DNA of 64,000 nt from positions 65,995,332 through 66,059,331 of the forward strand of contig NW_022098076.1 of the NCBI RefSeq assembly GCF_002288925.2, read 5' to 3'. The DNA is from Delphinapterus leucas. Lineage: Eukaryota; Chordata; Mammalia; Artiodactyla; Monodontidae. A program made the translations under genes and the position numbers. The notes under the pieces were generated by a model that saw only the letters and a list, made by a program, of their open reading frames with translations, searched no databases and was not told the origin of the DNA. Of the stretch, positions 47,771 through 60,965 are shown in pieces (positions within the stretch are counted from its first letter, which is position 1; each line of letters begins with the position of its first letter).

Positions 47771-47798
47771 ATTATTTTTATTATATATGAGTCTTGAT

Positions 47799-47820
47799 CA
47801 CATTGGTGATCACCAATGTG
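47799..47820. repeat. Perfect 22-bp palindrome
   Basis: The 22 bases start cacattggtga and are their own reverse complement, with no spacer. The centre is tgatca. Confidence 0.97.
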
Positions 47821-48216
47821 CAAACTTAGAATAAGGGATTAGAACTAGATTATAATTTTAAATGTCCTATTGATATTTTCTTTTGCTCTTTAAGACTCCT
47901 AAAACATATTCCCATATTTGAGTTTTTGCATTACACAGAAAAAAGATCCACAAGCTGGACTTTTATGTTTCTCTAGCTGTGGGATAGACCCAGATTGCTC
48001 ATGTACAGAAAAGCCTGTATGAGCAAAGAAAGTAACATGTTTTCTCATTTATTTATTTATTTATTTTTGCTTATAAATCTCAGTTACACGGCTTTATTCA
48101 ATAGAATATTAGATCAGTTCAGTTCTCAAGTTGTGATTTTATAAGACTTATGAGAAAATCTGTTGATAGTGAGATTGCTTGACATTTTCTTTTACATTTT
48201 GCTCCTTTCTCACTTC

Positions 48217-48309
48217 TTTTTTTTTAATATTGGCATATAGTTGATTTACAATGTTGTGTTAGCTTCAGGTGTACAGCAAAGTGATTCAGTTATGCATATA
48301 CAGATATCC
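48217..48309 (-). mobile_element. Short L1 3' end (antisense)
   Basis: T-run followed by ggcatatagttgatttacaa, then gttagcttcaggtgtacagc, which is antisense L1 3'UTR. It is strongly 5'-truncated. Confidence 0.8.
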
Positions 48310-49544
48310 TTAAGAAAGTGATGTATTTTCCTCAAACTGATTTCATTTTAAACTTGGCAGGATTCTGTGTCTCCTGTTTTTCTATGTAGAGAAAAACATA
48401 CTGTGCAACCAAGATTGATGCAAGACTCCCTGGTGAAGGAACTCAATCCGTTCTTTCTTCAGCAACTCAACCCGTTACAACAAAGCATGCTTCTAGTATC
48501 TGATTAGCTGGTTCTCTTCCTTCCTTCTTAGTTGGGGAATTTCCAAAGCTGTCTTCTCTGAAATACCGTAAAATGTCCTGGAACTCAAAAGAAGAAGGTC
48601 TTTGAAATTCTATGAACTTTTCCCACTGTATTTGAAGAAAAAAGGGTGGAAACTCTTGAAGGATCTAGATCTATTGAAAAATCATTGAGAGTAGGGGAAA
48701 AAACCATGAGCAAAAAGATAAAGGGAGGGAAAAAATTTTCCTGAAAATGTTATAGTTTATACACGTGTGCACACACAGACACATACACCATATATGTTTG
48801 ATATTTTAATGAACATAGAATAAACAATATTATCATAGCAATGAGGGAAATAAAAACAAGAAAAGGGACTTCCCATATATATGGACATATTTTTCTTTAA
48901 GTAAAAACATTGTGTATTTCATCATTTTAATGAGAATCTTTTAAATTGTACAATACACCCTCCTGCATTCTTATATAGAGGACCCTCACTGTCATTGTGC
49001 ACTTTCTAAGGAGGCAATGCTGGAAAGAAAACTAAACCAGGAGACCTTTCCCCGGGCTCCAGCTCATTCTTCTACTCACCAGCCATGAGACTGTCCTGAT
49101 CGTTTCCCCTCTTTTGTCTCTGCTTCTTCACGTGGAAAATTCAGGCAAAATTTAGAAATATATTCTGCCCAGGTGCAACCCGCTTCCAGCTCCCTGTCTG
49201 TGAGCCAATATTGTTCTGCATTTCCTCCAATTAACTCTGATGATGTAAAAAGATTAAAATGCATCCTCCATGGCAGAATGGCACCTTGAAATTTTAACAT
49301 CTGTGACTCCATAGCTCTGTGATTTCCTTCTAATTATGTGGGCCAAATTTGGTTAAGTGGGGGAAATTCTCTGATTTTTCTGACAAAAATAAGAAGAAAG
49401 AAATTTTTTTCTGCATTAAGATGTACTTTATAATGTGATGAATATAATAATTACTTGATGGACATATTAATATTTTGCATATCTTTCTGTGATAAATATA
49501 TTAGGGAACCTTATTTCCCAAAGTGATTGCCAAAAAAAAAAAAA

Positions 49545-49898
49545 GGGACTTCCCTGGTGGTGCAGTGGTTAAGAATCCACCTGCCGATGCGGGGGCCAGG
49601 GCTTAGATCCCTGGTCTGGGAAGATCCCACATGCCGCGGAGCAACTAAGCCAGTGCGCCACAACTGCTGAGCCTACGCTCTAGAGCCTGTGAGCCACAAC
49701 TACTTAGCCCGCATGCCACAACTACTGAAGCCCATGCGCCTAGAGCCCGTGCTCCTCAATGAAGAGTAGCCCCCGCAATGAGAAGCCTGTGCACTGCAAC
49801 AAAGAGTAGCCCCCGCTAGCTGCAACTAGAGAAAGCCTGAGCACAGCAGCAAAGACCCAATGCAGCCAAAAAAAAAAAAAACAAAAAAGGAAAAGAAA
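49545..49898 (+). mobile_element. CHR-1 type SINE
   Basis: Starts gggacttccctggtggtgca and ends ccaatgcagccaaaaaaaa with an extended A-rich tail. The flanking A-rich sequence hides the target duplication, so the right limit is approximate. Confidence 0.9.
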
Positions 49899-50089
49899 AA
49901 ATTTACCTACAGTCTCATTAGTAATCAACTGTTTACCTGTTTTATGTTTTCCATGATCCCTTCTGGCAGAGAAGACAGTTTTATTAATCTGGCTTCTAAC
50001 TCTAATTATAGCATTTTTCTCTCTCAAGCACCTTCTTTCCTAGAAGCCCATAGCTCTCCTCTTTAGGAAGCAGAGCTTATATCATCCTC

Positions 50090-50345
50090 CTGGTGTCTGC
50101 TCAGCCTTGCTTGATACCTTCCAGATCTTCTGCTCTCCGTTTGTAAAGCATTTTCTTGTCTTATTGCTATGCCACTCTGGATATGTTTCCTTTGTTACTT
50201 AAATGAGTGTCTCCCTAACTAAACTGAGTATATCTTAAGAGCAGGGAAACTTCTTCTAAATTTTCCTCTGTTACCCAAACCATGTACCTTGTAGAGCATA
50301 GTAAAGTAAAATACATGCTCAGTGGATGTTGTGATTGATAGTAGA
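50090..50345 (+). mobile_element. L2 fragment (sense)
   Basis: gagcagggaaacttcttcta, then gtaccttgtagagcatagta, then ctcagtggatgttgtgattg, is consistent with a diverged L2 3' end. Confidence 0.5.
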
Positions 50346-52092
50346 CATCTCAATTCAAGTTGCTCATTTTCTACTGAAATTCAGTCTTGTAATATTTTAT
50401 GAATTCTGAGAAAGTGTAAACTGTTCATTTCCCATATTCAGTTATGCACACACTCTGTAGAATTTACAACTCCTTACAAGTAGTAAAGAATACTAATTGA
50501 ATACTTCTTATGTATTCATTTTTGCATGAAAACATATATATCCTGGAAATACCTGCTTTTTATTTCCATAAGTAGATAGTCATCTTTTTCTCTTGTTTTC
50601 ATGTCCATATTAATGTTAACTATTCTAGACTATAAGTCCCAAGAAAACATAACTGTGTCTTTCAGCTTATATAATGTACCTTACCCGAAGCCAAGCATTT
50701 ATGATTGCTTAGTAGCATAACATTGCTGGATAAGATGCAAGGCCAATCTTAGGTGAGGACCCTAAAAGTCTTCTAAAGTTATTTAATATGATACCATGAG
50801 GTAAAAAAGCAGGAAAACAAAATCACACTGTTAGGATGTATAAATTGTTCTTCAGTGAAGGAGGTTTGTGTATGTAGTTGAGTTTAGTTGTTTCTGTTTA
50901 TAGAGCTCCTGTAATTTCCCTGTGCCAGATCCTGAGTCAAAAGAAAAATCTCAAAGTGCTTAGGCAACAGCTGTTCTCAGTCTTTCAGGATGGTAATTCT
51001 GAGCCCAGGGTTGTGCTTATTCTTGTCATGAAATGACGCTCTTTGACTTTAAAACCCTGCATTCTTCCACAGTGCTATTACAGTGACAGGTCTTGTAAAA
51101 ACATGTGTTAATCTTTAAGTCTATTTAGCAGATATCCCAGTGGAGAAAATAGCCCATTATGACCTTACGTGTGGCTCATGAACTCTTCTCTGAAGTATTC
51201 CTGTGATTTTGTATCATTGAACACATTCCTAAATCTCGCTGTGCAGGTCCTTCTTTGTAAAAGAAGAGCAATACTCTTTGAGGTAGTCTTTGTGTTTTCA
51301 GTGGGTTTCAGTGATGCTGGTCAGTTAGTCAACTCTAAAATATTTAATAAACCATAAGTGATGTGACTGTATATTATAAAAACTTTCTACCCATCCTAAC
51401 CATTCTTCTAATTTTTCTACCATTTGGAAGAAGTGGGTTAATATGAAATAAAAACAAATAATTTCAAAAAATGTGATTTGTAAAACAATAATGATGAGGA
51501 CTCATTTTACCTGATTTGAAAACATATTTAAAATTGACAATTATCAAAACTATATGCATGGTATTTTGTTAAAGAAAAACGGATCAGTTGATATAGAATA
51601 ACATAGAGATACCAGAAGTTAAAACTTACTTTAATCATTTCTAGGGCAGAGCAGAAATAACAGAATGATAGGGAAAAGTAGCATTTGTCAGGTATTTATT
51701 TTGGTCTAGAGAAGAATCTGTACTCTGTGTACAAATGCAGAATGTATAGCAAAGGAAAGAGAAACGGAATGTAAGAAAAATAACATACATCACTGGATTG
51801 AAATTACTTAAAATGGATACAGATATTTTAGATGAATATACTGGTTCCATTTGCTAACTATGCAAGGAAGATGAATGTTTAAGGGAATCTTAAATCATTT
51901 TATAGGAAAATGTGCTGCCTCTCAGCATTAAAGTGGATTCAAATGTTAAAACAGTCTTCCTGATAAAGGTAACAAAATCAGATTTTTTTTTTTCCTATGG
52001 AGAAACAAGAATGCTGTTGATGACATTGCACTAATTGTTTCAGCTGTTGTGGAAAGTAATCCGTCAATATGTTTGAATCATAGTGTTGGTAT

Positions 52093-52120
52093 TGACGATG
52101 ACGATGATGGTGATGACGAC
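52093..52120. repeat. (GAY/GAT)n imperfect trinucleotide repeat
   Basis: gacgatgacgatgatggtga followed by tgacgac, about nine triplets. Confidence 0.85.
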
Positions 52121-52363
52121 ATATGCCAGACACTGTGCTGAGTAAGTGGGGGACATTTAAAGGAAAGCTCTGTGTCTTGGCCACATGTGTGTATATGTGA
52201 GCAGACACGTCATTGATCACGTCACACAAAGCCCCACAGTCTCCTGCCCACCTTTTCAGATTCATTGTTTGACATTTCCTCCAAAAGCCATTTATCTACA
52301 GGCCATATTCATTAAAAATTTTTTTTAAGTTTGTTTTCCATATTCATTTTTTACTCTATTTTT

Positions 52364-52566
52364 TTTTTTTTTTTTCTGTATGCGGGCCTCTCACTGTTGT
52401 GGCCTCTCCCGTTGCGGAGCACAGGCTCCAGACGCGCAGGCTCAGCGATCACGGCTCACGGGCCCAGCTGCTTCGCGGCATGTAGGATCTTCCCGGACCG
52501 GGGCACGAACCCGTGTCCCCTGCATCGGCAGGCAGACTCTCAACCACTGCGCCACCAGGGAAGCCC
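52364..52566 (-). mobile_element. CHR-2 SINE
   Basis: On the minus strand it starts ggggcttccctggtggcgca and ends in an A-tail. Flanking copies of actctattttt lie at 52353-52363 and 52574-52584. Confidence 0.92.
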
Positions 52567-55076
52567 CCTTTTAACTCTATTTTTAACAGATGTTTCCTCC
52601 CAGGTCCTGAATGTCTTTTCTTCTCTTGGCAGGAAGATTCTTACTCATTTAAAAAAATTTTGTTCAAACCGCACCTTGTCACTGGAGCCTTGGTCCCTGT
52701 GGCCCCTTAGGCACACGGAGGATGGCAGCCCTGCCTGCTTCTCCGGAGGCTGCCGCTTCCTTGAGCGTGGGGCTGTGTCCCAGCCATCTTTCTACACAGA
52801 GTGGAACTCAACACGTGTGTGTGGAAGGAGTAAATAAAATAAGCAAAGGAAAATCCCAGTAGTAATATTATTTGCCAGCCCTTTCATTGAATTCTGTTAA
52901 ACTGAAGCTTGTCACATTGACTCCGTATAAACTTATTTAACAACGATCAAATTGTCTGACTCTGAGCAATTTCTTTCAAATGGAGTAAGCAGTTACTACC
53001 GGGCTACGTTATTTTGCAACAGGGTTTTCTTGGGGTTTGTACTTGTCTCATTGCTTATTTGCTGTAAAATGAGCCTTTTGCTGGGAGGTTCTTTACATCA
53101 ATAACAGACATACAGATATTTGCCTAAATTTGAAATCAAAACACTTTTCTTTGGAATATTCATTTGGAAGTTTTGCTTCATTTGTTTTGCTGTCATAATT
53201 TATGTGTAGTTTTTTGTTTTATGTGTAGTTACTCTTTTTACCACAATATATTCTTGTTTATAAAGATGCTCAAAGAAGTACATTTATCACCTCTTTTAGG
53301 TCAGGGTGCCATTAATGAACTCTTCTCTACTATTTAATGTTCTTAAGAGAAATATGCCTAAGGATCTATCTTATTCTCAGGAAGTAAGGTTTTTCTTTTT
53401 TTTTTTTTTAAACTTTTGGGACCCAAATAAGAAAAATTTCCCCTTGTACAAATTATTCATAAAATTTTCATGCAAAAATTAATGCTTTAAGACACAGAAT
53501 GAATTTAGATTAAAGACTCTGTGATATTTATAGTAGATAAATAGAGGTTCTGCTACAGATGACAGAGACCATACCTGACAAGACAGAAATTTCTTTCTCT
53601 CTCAAGGACTTGTCTGAATACAGGAAGCTCAGATCAAGGATGATGACCCTGTTCTACTGATACATGGTTGTTTGGGGTAGACATGGTGTCCCGTGGTATT
53701 AGGGATTGAGGTGCCTTCTCTCTCATTGCTCTGTATTTAAAATTTAATATGTTAATTTCCTTTTAATTTTATTTATTTATTACAGAGTGACTATCTGATC
53801 AGCAGTTATGCTTAACAAGAAGCAGAAGTCATGGTTTATTTATAGTGTTTTATAGGTTTAGCATGGTAAAAGAGTCTTGACAATAAATACTTGGTTAATT
53901 AATTGAAAGTTCATGTATTTGGGGGAAGGGTTGTTAATGTACAACTGTTCGCAAGACCCTTGTGGTATGAGTTGTGGAGCAAACTGTCCAGGGTGGGAAG
54001 CGATCATACATCACTGTGGAGGGAGGGACAAATGCAGTGCTCCTGAAGTCCTTAGTTCGTTCCCAGCAGGCGTGTGAAGGAAGCTTCCTGGAAAGTAATG
54101 GCGTCGGGCTGCCCTTGAAGGAGGGGTAGGATGTCTATAATGCGAAGTGGAGGAGAAGGGCAAAGAGGAGCATGGGGTGGCATTGAGGGAAGGGGGACTG
54201 GAAAGTGTCTGGTTGCCATGCATGTAGCACTTCACACACCCACTGTACCTTAGGAATGAGGTCTGGAGGAAGGAGGTTTGTGTGTGTGTAGGGGGTAGGT
54301 GTTGCATGTATCCTTGTCCTTTTTTTTTTTTCTTTCTGATTGGGTGACAAAAGAGTTTTATCTTGGATAATACTTTAACAAAACTTCATTGATTTGTTAA
54401 TTTACGTTATTCAAAACGCTTCTGTGAGCTATACCAATCTTTAATACCTAGAACTTATGATTCATGTTTAGATGAGATTATCTTTGTATTTGGATTAAAT
54501 CACAATGAGGACAGTATTTGTAAATGTGTGACTTTCAAAGGGGGATATAAACTCTCGTTATCCACGACGGGCCTGGTTTGAAGTGCTTGCTGAAGTTAAC
54601 AGGTTGTGCTATCCCATTTTACCGGCACATTCTGCTGATACATCATTTAGAGAAAGTTCCAATTCCTGATGAAGAGCAGAGCGCTGACATGAGTTTTCAC
54701 TCAGGTGTGCAGAAAGAATCGGTTAGCTTTGTGCACAGAATAGGCTGAAATCAAGCTTTAGTTAGTCAGACTTTTGCATAATTCATCCCGGTCCCTTTGA
54801 AAGTCCAGTTGAATCTGCTCTTAATCTTTGTCATGATGGGTCCCTTTTAAAGGACTTTTATTAGTTCCTTGCTGCACAGATATTTGGGTCTTCCAAGTAA
54901 GGCCATGACAATGCACCTGATTTCTTAAAGAAATGAATTGTTACATAAGGATCCATAAAGAGATGAATCAGTCCATAAAATTTTCTTCTTATTAAATATC
55001 ATTCTTGATATCAATATAATCAGCTTTAAAGATAGGAAAGTAAGCTAAGGTTCTGTCTGTCTTTTTGAATCCATAG

Positions 55077-55153
55077 GCTGTCCATCTGGCCCAGGCAAGC
55101 TTCCAGATTGAAGCCTTCGGCTCCAAATTCATTCTTGACCTCACACTGAACAA
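55077..55153 (+). CDS. ADAM23: ADAM23 coding exon 3 (start of prodomain)
   Basis: Encodes residues 145-169 plus two bases of codon 170. The acceptor is gaatccatag and the donor is GTAAGT (phase 2). The peptide AVHLAQASFQIEAFGSKF and the following ILDLTLN match the start of the M12B propeptide domain of ADAM23. Splicing from exon 2 keeps the frame (HNK then AVHL). In active ADAMs the prodomain keeps the enzyme latent and aids folding. In ADAM23 it is probably mainly a folding aid, removed during maturation. The next exon is not in the window. Confidence 0.95.
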
Positions 55154-56329
55154 GTAAGTATTTAGTTATGATCCTGTTAAGAAGTAAGTGCGGTAACACT
55201 CTACTTCATGATAATATTTTAGTCAAAGTAAAATGTCTGTTGTTGAAGCAACCGATATTTTATAGCTGATTATATGTCATATAGCACCTAAAGAAAAATA
55301 TAAAAGTCTGAAGTTAATTCTCTTAATAATAATAATGTCTTTTTATTCCTGAAAGAAGAGGCATTTAACATTTAATTTGTTAAAAATCTCAAATACAGTT
55401 CTCAGATATTGTGATTTTAAATGGAACAAATATTTAAAGTAATGCTAGTTAATTAAGTGCTAACTATAATCTTTACAATATATAGCAAGCATGATAAATT
55501 ACTGACTCAAGTATAGTTAGACTTCAGTCTAGAAATTCCACTTTACCTTTCAGTATGCAATTCACACGACTTCTGTGTGAAGAACAGAAGAACAGAAGAA
55601 AATGATGACTGGCAAATACCTATTTTGAGAAGGTTCTTCGCTTCGTAATTTGCTCTAATACAGTTGGTTAGAAATTTTGGTCCTGATGAAGATTTACCCG
55701 ATTTTTCTCCGAGCATGTGTTTATGTTGATATTTAAATGCTATTTCCCAAGTTGGAACCAATTGCACAGATGTCTTTGTACAAAGCACGAACAAGAGCTG
55801 TTGCCTTAAGCAGGGCTCTTCAGCCTCGAATTGAGCCAGCAGTGAGCCTTTCTTTGGTGAAAGAACTTTCCGGCATGGTTTTCTTTAGTTTAAGAAGCTC
55901 CAGTCAATATTTTAAACTCTCATCAGTATTTTGACCAAGACTGCATTTTTGTCAGAAAAATACCACGTAATGCTATCAGACACTATAATGTGGGTGACCA
56001 CAGTCAATATCTGAGAGATTGCAGAAGACTATAAAGAACAACTATTAAATTTCTTGTGTGCCAAATTCTGTGAGCTCTGCAGAAAAAAAGATGCAGGGTC
56101 AGCTTGGGTGCTCCTTACTCAAGTGTAATTGCAGCTTTAAGTAAGAATGAATCAGCAGAACTCAGGATTTCCTGTGTTGAAGATACTGCAGGTTTTCCTC
56201 TTTGAGTCTGCTGAGCATTGGTTGAGCTCCTTTTCACCATGCTGGGTCAGCACTGTGCCTGCGAAAGGGTCATATGGGGACATCCAGGGTACTTAGAGGT
56301 CTGGAGACACATCAGAAAATTATTTACCG

Positions 56330-56620
56330 CTAATAGTTAACATGCAGAGGAATCAAATTGAGCACCTACTATGAGCAGTCTTTGCCTTAAGGAGCTTATA
56401 GTCTACTTGGGAGAGGTTAATAGATAAACGTATAATTTTAGAGCAGTGTGAAATTGGTTGTGCTGGAGATAAACATGGAATGCTATGGTAGCACTAGAGA
56501 GAGGAAGCTCTCCAGGCTGGAGGAGTGTGAAAAGGCATCTTAGGAAAGGTGATGCTTGAGCTAAATCTTGGAGGGCAAGTGCTAGTGAGGAAGGGAAGTG
56601 TTGGGGATGGATGGGTGAGA

Positions 56621-56655
<35 letters not shown>

Positions 56656-56900
56656 TGGAGAATTGTGTTCTAGGCAGAGGAGAGAGTGTGTGCTAAGGAG
56701 AAGGGCCATGTAGCAGTGGGGCATGTTAAAGGGAGCATGAGTCTTTTGTTGAATTTCTTGGTAAATTACAAGGTTGAGGGAGGTGAGTCAGAAGAGGTAG
56801 GCCCAGGGACAGCTCAACTCATGCAAGATCTTGTATGTCATGCTCAGTGCTGGGCTATTATCCCCTAGACTGTGAAAAATGAAGTAAGCAGATAAACAGA
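56330..56900 (-). mobile_element. L2-like fragment (antisense)
   Basis: gagcacctactatgagcagt, then aaggagcttatagtctactt, then catgcaagatcttgtatgtc, fit antisense L2. A (GA)n tract lies inside at 56617-56652. Confidence 0.55.
56617..56652. repeat. (GA)n microsatellite
   Basis: Purine tract of GA repeats with one GGG interruption near 56623. Confidence 0.95.
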
Positions 56901-59059
56901 AGTTCTGTTCTCAGGAAGTGCTAAAAGGCATGGAGAGGGAATGCTTTTAAGGCGTCTTCGATTGATAAAAATCATTAGGATTGCTTTGATGTGGGTGACA
57001 AGGCAGAAAGAAGGGTTAAAGTTAACAGGTACCTTGATTGCATAGCTGGGTGGAAGGTGGTATCGAGGTGAAATGGGCAGCACAGGGCAAAAAGAGGTTA
57101 AATGGTGAAGAGAAAAGAATGTGAAATCAGAGTAGACATAATTGATTTGAGGGGCTTTGGGACATACATGAAGCCATGTCTAGGCAGTAGGTGGATATAA
57201 CGGTCTAAAGCTCAGGGAAGAGGTGGGGGCTAGAGATAGTAGAGTTGAAAGTAGTTTCCATATGAATGTTAATGACAAACGTGGTTGTGAATGAGACCAT
57301 GTTCATTCAGGAAGGGTGGGTAAAATAAGGAGAGCGTAAGTTGGGAAGATTGTTACGGGTTGAGAGGAAGAGGAGCCAATGAAGGGACAGAGAATGAGTG
57401 ATCAGAGTAGTGGGAGGAGAATCAGGAGCATGATTGAATAGAGAGTTTCAAAACAGAAAGTTGTGATGTATAGCCTCACGTGCAGCAGAATGATCTAGTG
57501 AGATAACGGGCAAAGATTGCCTTTGTATTTACCTATTAAGTAATCACTGATGGTCTGAAGGCAGCAGTTTCCATAAAGTTTGGGGCAGAAACCAGGTTAC
57601 AGTGGGCTGGGAGTGACTGAGAGGAGATGGTTTGGAGACAGCATTGCTCATTGGGTAAGTTTGGGTGAGAAGGAAAGAGAGCTAGCATAGTAGCCAGAAG
57701 AAGACATTGGGGTCTAGGAAGGGGTTTTCAGGGATAACAGAGCAAGTGTTACGCTGACAAATGGAGATGTCAAGAGTGAGAGATGAAGATACAGGAGAGA
57801 GGAGATAATTTATGGAGCAGATCTGGGTGAAGATAGAAGGGGTGAGAGCGAGAGCACAAGGGCAACTTAGGTTTGAACCAGGAGAGAGTTCATTCCTAAC
57901 GTGCATGAAGGTATTAGGGCATATGCAGGTAGAGATAAGCTTGTAGGAGAAGGGATGGAGTTCAGTGCATCTCTGAAGATTTCTTTCTTCTTGGAGACAG
58001 CATTATCTATCATTGGGATGGAGAAGGAGGGTGGGTTGGGCTTGAGGAAAATGATGAAAGTTTAGGCTAACACGGAGAGAAATGGGTGAGGAAGCTCACC
58101 AACGTCATGTTAAAGAACTTATGAGCAATCTTCATTAGAAGTCATATGTTATGTGTTGGTCTTTGTGTCATTGTACCTGATGGTGTTTTATTTTATTTTT
58201 TTAACCTGGAGTGCTCAGTAACTCCGTCACTGCACTGTGTGGGGGAGGAATGTAGATTGTAGTGTGGATGTTTTCTGGTTCACTTTTTCTGGTGGTGACT
58301 CAGAGGAAGAGCAGTGGAGACAGAGCTCTTTGAATACTGGTGAATAACTAGGGTAGTTTGCTATCAGGATCCAGTTTGGGTAAGAATGGAGATGAGGTCA
58401 AGAGGACCAGGAAAAAATGGAGGTCTCTATAGGGACAAGTAAATGCAGTGAGAGGGAGACCGTGAGACCCATAATCACATGGTGTCTCCCCTGTTCAGAG
58501 TCCCGAGCCTTCTGAGCGCAACGTGTGTGTGCAATGCTCGCATGAACTCCGGAGACAAGGGAATTGGGTAAGAGTGTGACAAGTGTTGGCCAGGGTGGGT
58601 CTCTACTTTAAATAACTTTCGATGGCTGTGATTCACTAAATTTCAATGGCTGCTCCATTAGAATGAACGTAAAGATTCAAGAGAATTTTTAAAATCAGTC
58701 ATGGAGAAAGAGCTTCTGAGCAAAGAGGAATCTCATTTCCACCAAAGGGTGGTCGTTGCCACACTATTTACAACAATTTTAAATTGTTAAGGTGGGGAAG
58801 GGCAAAAGGTGTAGGATAGGTATACGAGCTCAGTGAAGGAAAGAAAGCATTAAGGTGTTAACATAAACTAATCAAAGTGGTATCTGCAGAATCTAAATGG
58901 TTAATGACCTCACCAGGGTTGGACTGCCAGCTTGTGAACACTACCCTGTTGTGAGTTCCTGGGAGGAGAGCTTTCTGAGTCTGCGCTTTCATGGATTGAA
59001 CAACTGAGGCCTTGGCTTGCTGAGGCATCTCACGGCAGTGGTGCGTGTTTTAATTTAGC

Positions 59060-59610
59060 CGACAAATATTGAGTGAGCGTCTGCTCTATGCCTGCAATTG
59101 CCCTAGGTGCTGATGCTGCTGGGGGTGAAATAGACAAGTTCGCTGTCTCCCCTCATGGAGCTTTGTTCCAGGGGAAGACAGACAGTGAACCACTAAATAA
59201 AGACGAGTGCACTGAAAAACATATAGCTGGGCTACGTGATGGAAAGAGACTTCAGCTGGGAGTGGCCAGTGTGGTTTAGATGTCACAGAAGCCAGAGGGT
59301 CTCTCTGAGGAGGGACATTGAGCTGAGACCTGATCATCCAAGATGAGACACCACATGAGGCTGGAAGGTGAGAAGGTTCCACTCAGCTGGGACTGTGAGA
59401 CAGCAAGTGCTGAGGAGAATGTGGGATGTTCAAGAAGGACCAAGGCTGATGTGACTGGAGTGCAGCGGGGGGCAGGGGATGGTGGGAGACCGAGGAGATG
59501 AGGTCAGAGAGGATGCCATGTAGCCAGACCGTGAAGGGCCGTTGTCCACGGGGAGGCATTTGGGTAGGACGCCACTGGAGGGCAGGAAGCATGGGCATCA
59601 CACCATTCGG
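59060..59610 (-). mobile_element. L2 fragment (antisense)
   Basis: cgacaaatattgagtgagcg, then tcatggagctttgttccagg, then gagctgagacctgatcatcc, then ccatgtagccagaccgtgaa, follow the antisense L2 3' half. Confidence 0.6.
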
Positions 59611-59772
59611 TTTACATTTTTTTAGCCCCAAAAGTCCTAGTTGTGGCTTCAGAGGATCTTTTGTCATCCTTTCAGGATACTCCCCTTTTCAATTTTGTTT
59701 TTTTTTTTCTCTAGAACGACCATTGTTCCAAGTTACATAAGGTTTAAAAAGGACTACTAGATTAACAATTCT

Positions 59773-59884
59773 GTTTCTTTTTTGCCTGTACCCCGTGGCA
59801 TGTGGGATCTCCAGGGATCCAACCCATGTCCTCTGCAGTGGAAGCACAGATTCTTAACCACTGGACCGCCAGGGAAGTCCCCAG
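59773..59884 (-). mobile_element. CHR-type SINE with internal deletion
   Basis: On the minus strand the head ggacttccctggcggtccag is kept, but the element ends after about 110 bp in a short A-rich tail. Flanks caattct at 59766-59772 and 59885-59891 suggest a target duplication. Confidence 0.8.
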
Positions 59885-60035
59885 CAATTCTTAATGTGTG
59901 TTGTTGATCCTTGGAAGTCCTCAGGGAGTCTGAGGATTGTCTCTCCGATATGTGTGATTGAAATTATGCCATATTACCTATAGTTAAATGTGCTGGCATC
60001 TTCAGCAAACGTTAATTGGGAATAATTGTGATCAG

Positions 60036-60590
60036 GGTTACATAATGGTCGAGAGCATAGGTTCTGGAGTCAAACAGACCTGGGTTTGAATCTGGAGGCT
60101 GTCATTTACTAGCTGTGTGACCTTGGGCAAATTTCTTAACTTCTTTTTTAGTAATAGTTTGAGATACAATTGACACACCATGAAATTCACTCCTTTAAAT
60201 TGTTCCCTTCAGTGGTTTTTATTATATTCACAGAGTTGTGCAGTTATTACCACCATCTAATTCCAGAGCATTTTTGTTGCCCCAGAAAGAAACCCTGTAT
60301 CTATAGCAGTCACATCCCCTCCCCCCAAGCTTCTGGTAACCACTCATCTACTTTCTGTTGCTATGAATTTTCTTATTCTGGACATTTTATATAAATGGAT
60401 TTATACAACTTGTGACCTTTTGTGATTGGCTTCTTTACGTAGTGTAATATTTTCAAGGTTCATTTATGTTGTAGCTGAATAATATGCCATTGTATGGATA
60501 TATTCTTAGCTTCTTAAGCTTTAGTTTCCTTTTTAAGCTATAGGTTGTTGTAAGGACTAACTAAGATAATGTGTGGTACTTATACATGTC
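60036..60590 (+). mobile_element. MIR split by an L1 fragment
   Basis: The first half at 60036-60145 (tctggagtcaaacagacctg, then gctgtgtgaccttgggcaaa) continues at 60516-60590 (agctttagtttcctttttaa, then tgttgtaaggactaactaag). The L1 insert carries a 13-bp target duplication that belongs to the MIR. Confidence 0.85.
60146..60502 (-). mobile_element. L1 3' fragment inserted in the MIR
   Basis: Antisense L1 3' sequence (gagatacaattgacacacca, then gttgtgcagttattaccacc). The flanking duplication is ttcttaacttctt (60133-60145) and ttcttagcttctt (60503-60515), with one mismatch. Confidence 0.85.
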
Positions 60591-60611
60591 TGCTAATTGG
60601 AAAGGCATGCT

Positions 60612-60965
60612 CCATGCTGTGGACTGAATTCCCCCTAAAATTCCTATGTTTAAGCCTTAACCTGCAATATGACTGTATTTGGAGATAGAGCCTCCAAGGA
60701 GGTAATTAAGGTTAAATGAGGTCATATGGTGGAGCCTTGATCTGATAGGATTAGTGTTATTATAAGATAGACACCAGAGAGTTTGCTCCCTCTCTCTCTG
60801 CCATGTGAGGACACAGCAAGAAGGCAGCCATCTGCAAGCCAGGAAGAGAGTCCTCACCAGGAACTGAATCAGCCAGCATCTTGTTCTTGGATTTCTAGTC
60901 TCCAGAAGTATGAGAAATAGATTTCTGTTGTTTAACCACCCAGTTTATGGTATCTTTGTTCTGAT
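60612..60965 (+). mobile_element. MLT1/MST-type MaLR LTR
   Basis: gtggactgaattccccctaa, then ggtaattaaggttaaatgag, then catgtgaggacacagcaaga, then aagtatgagaaatagatttc, follow the MaLR LTR consensus in order. Confidence 0.82.
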
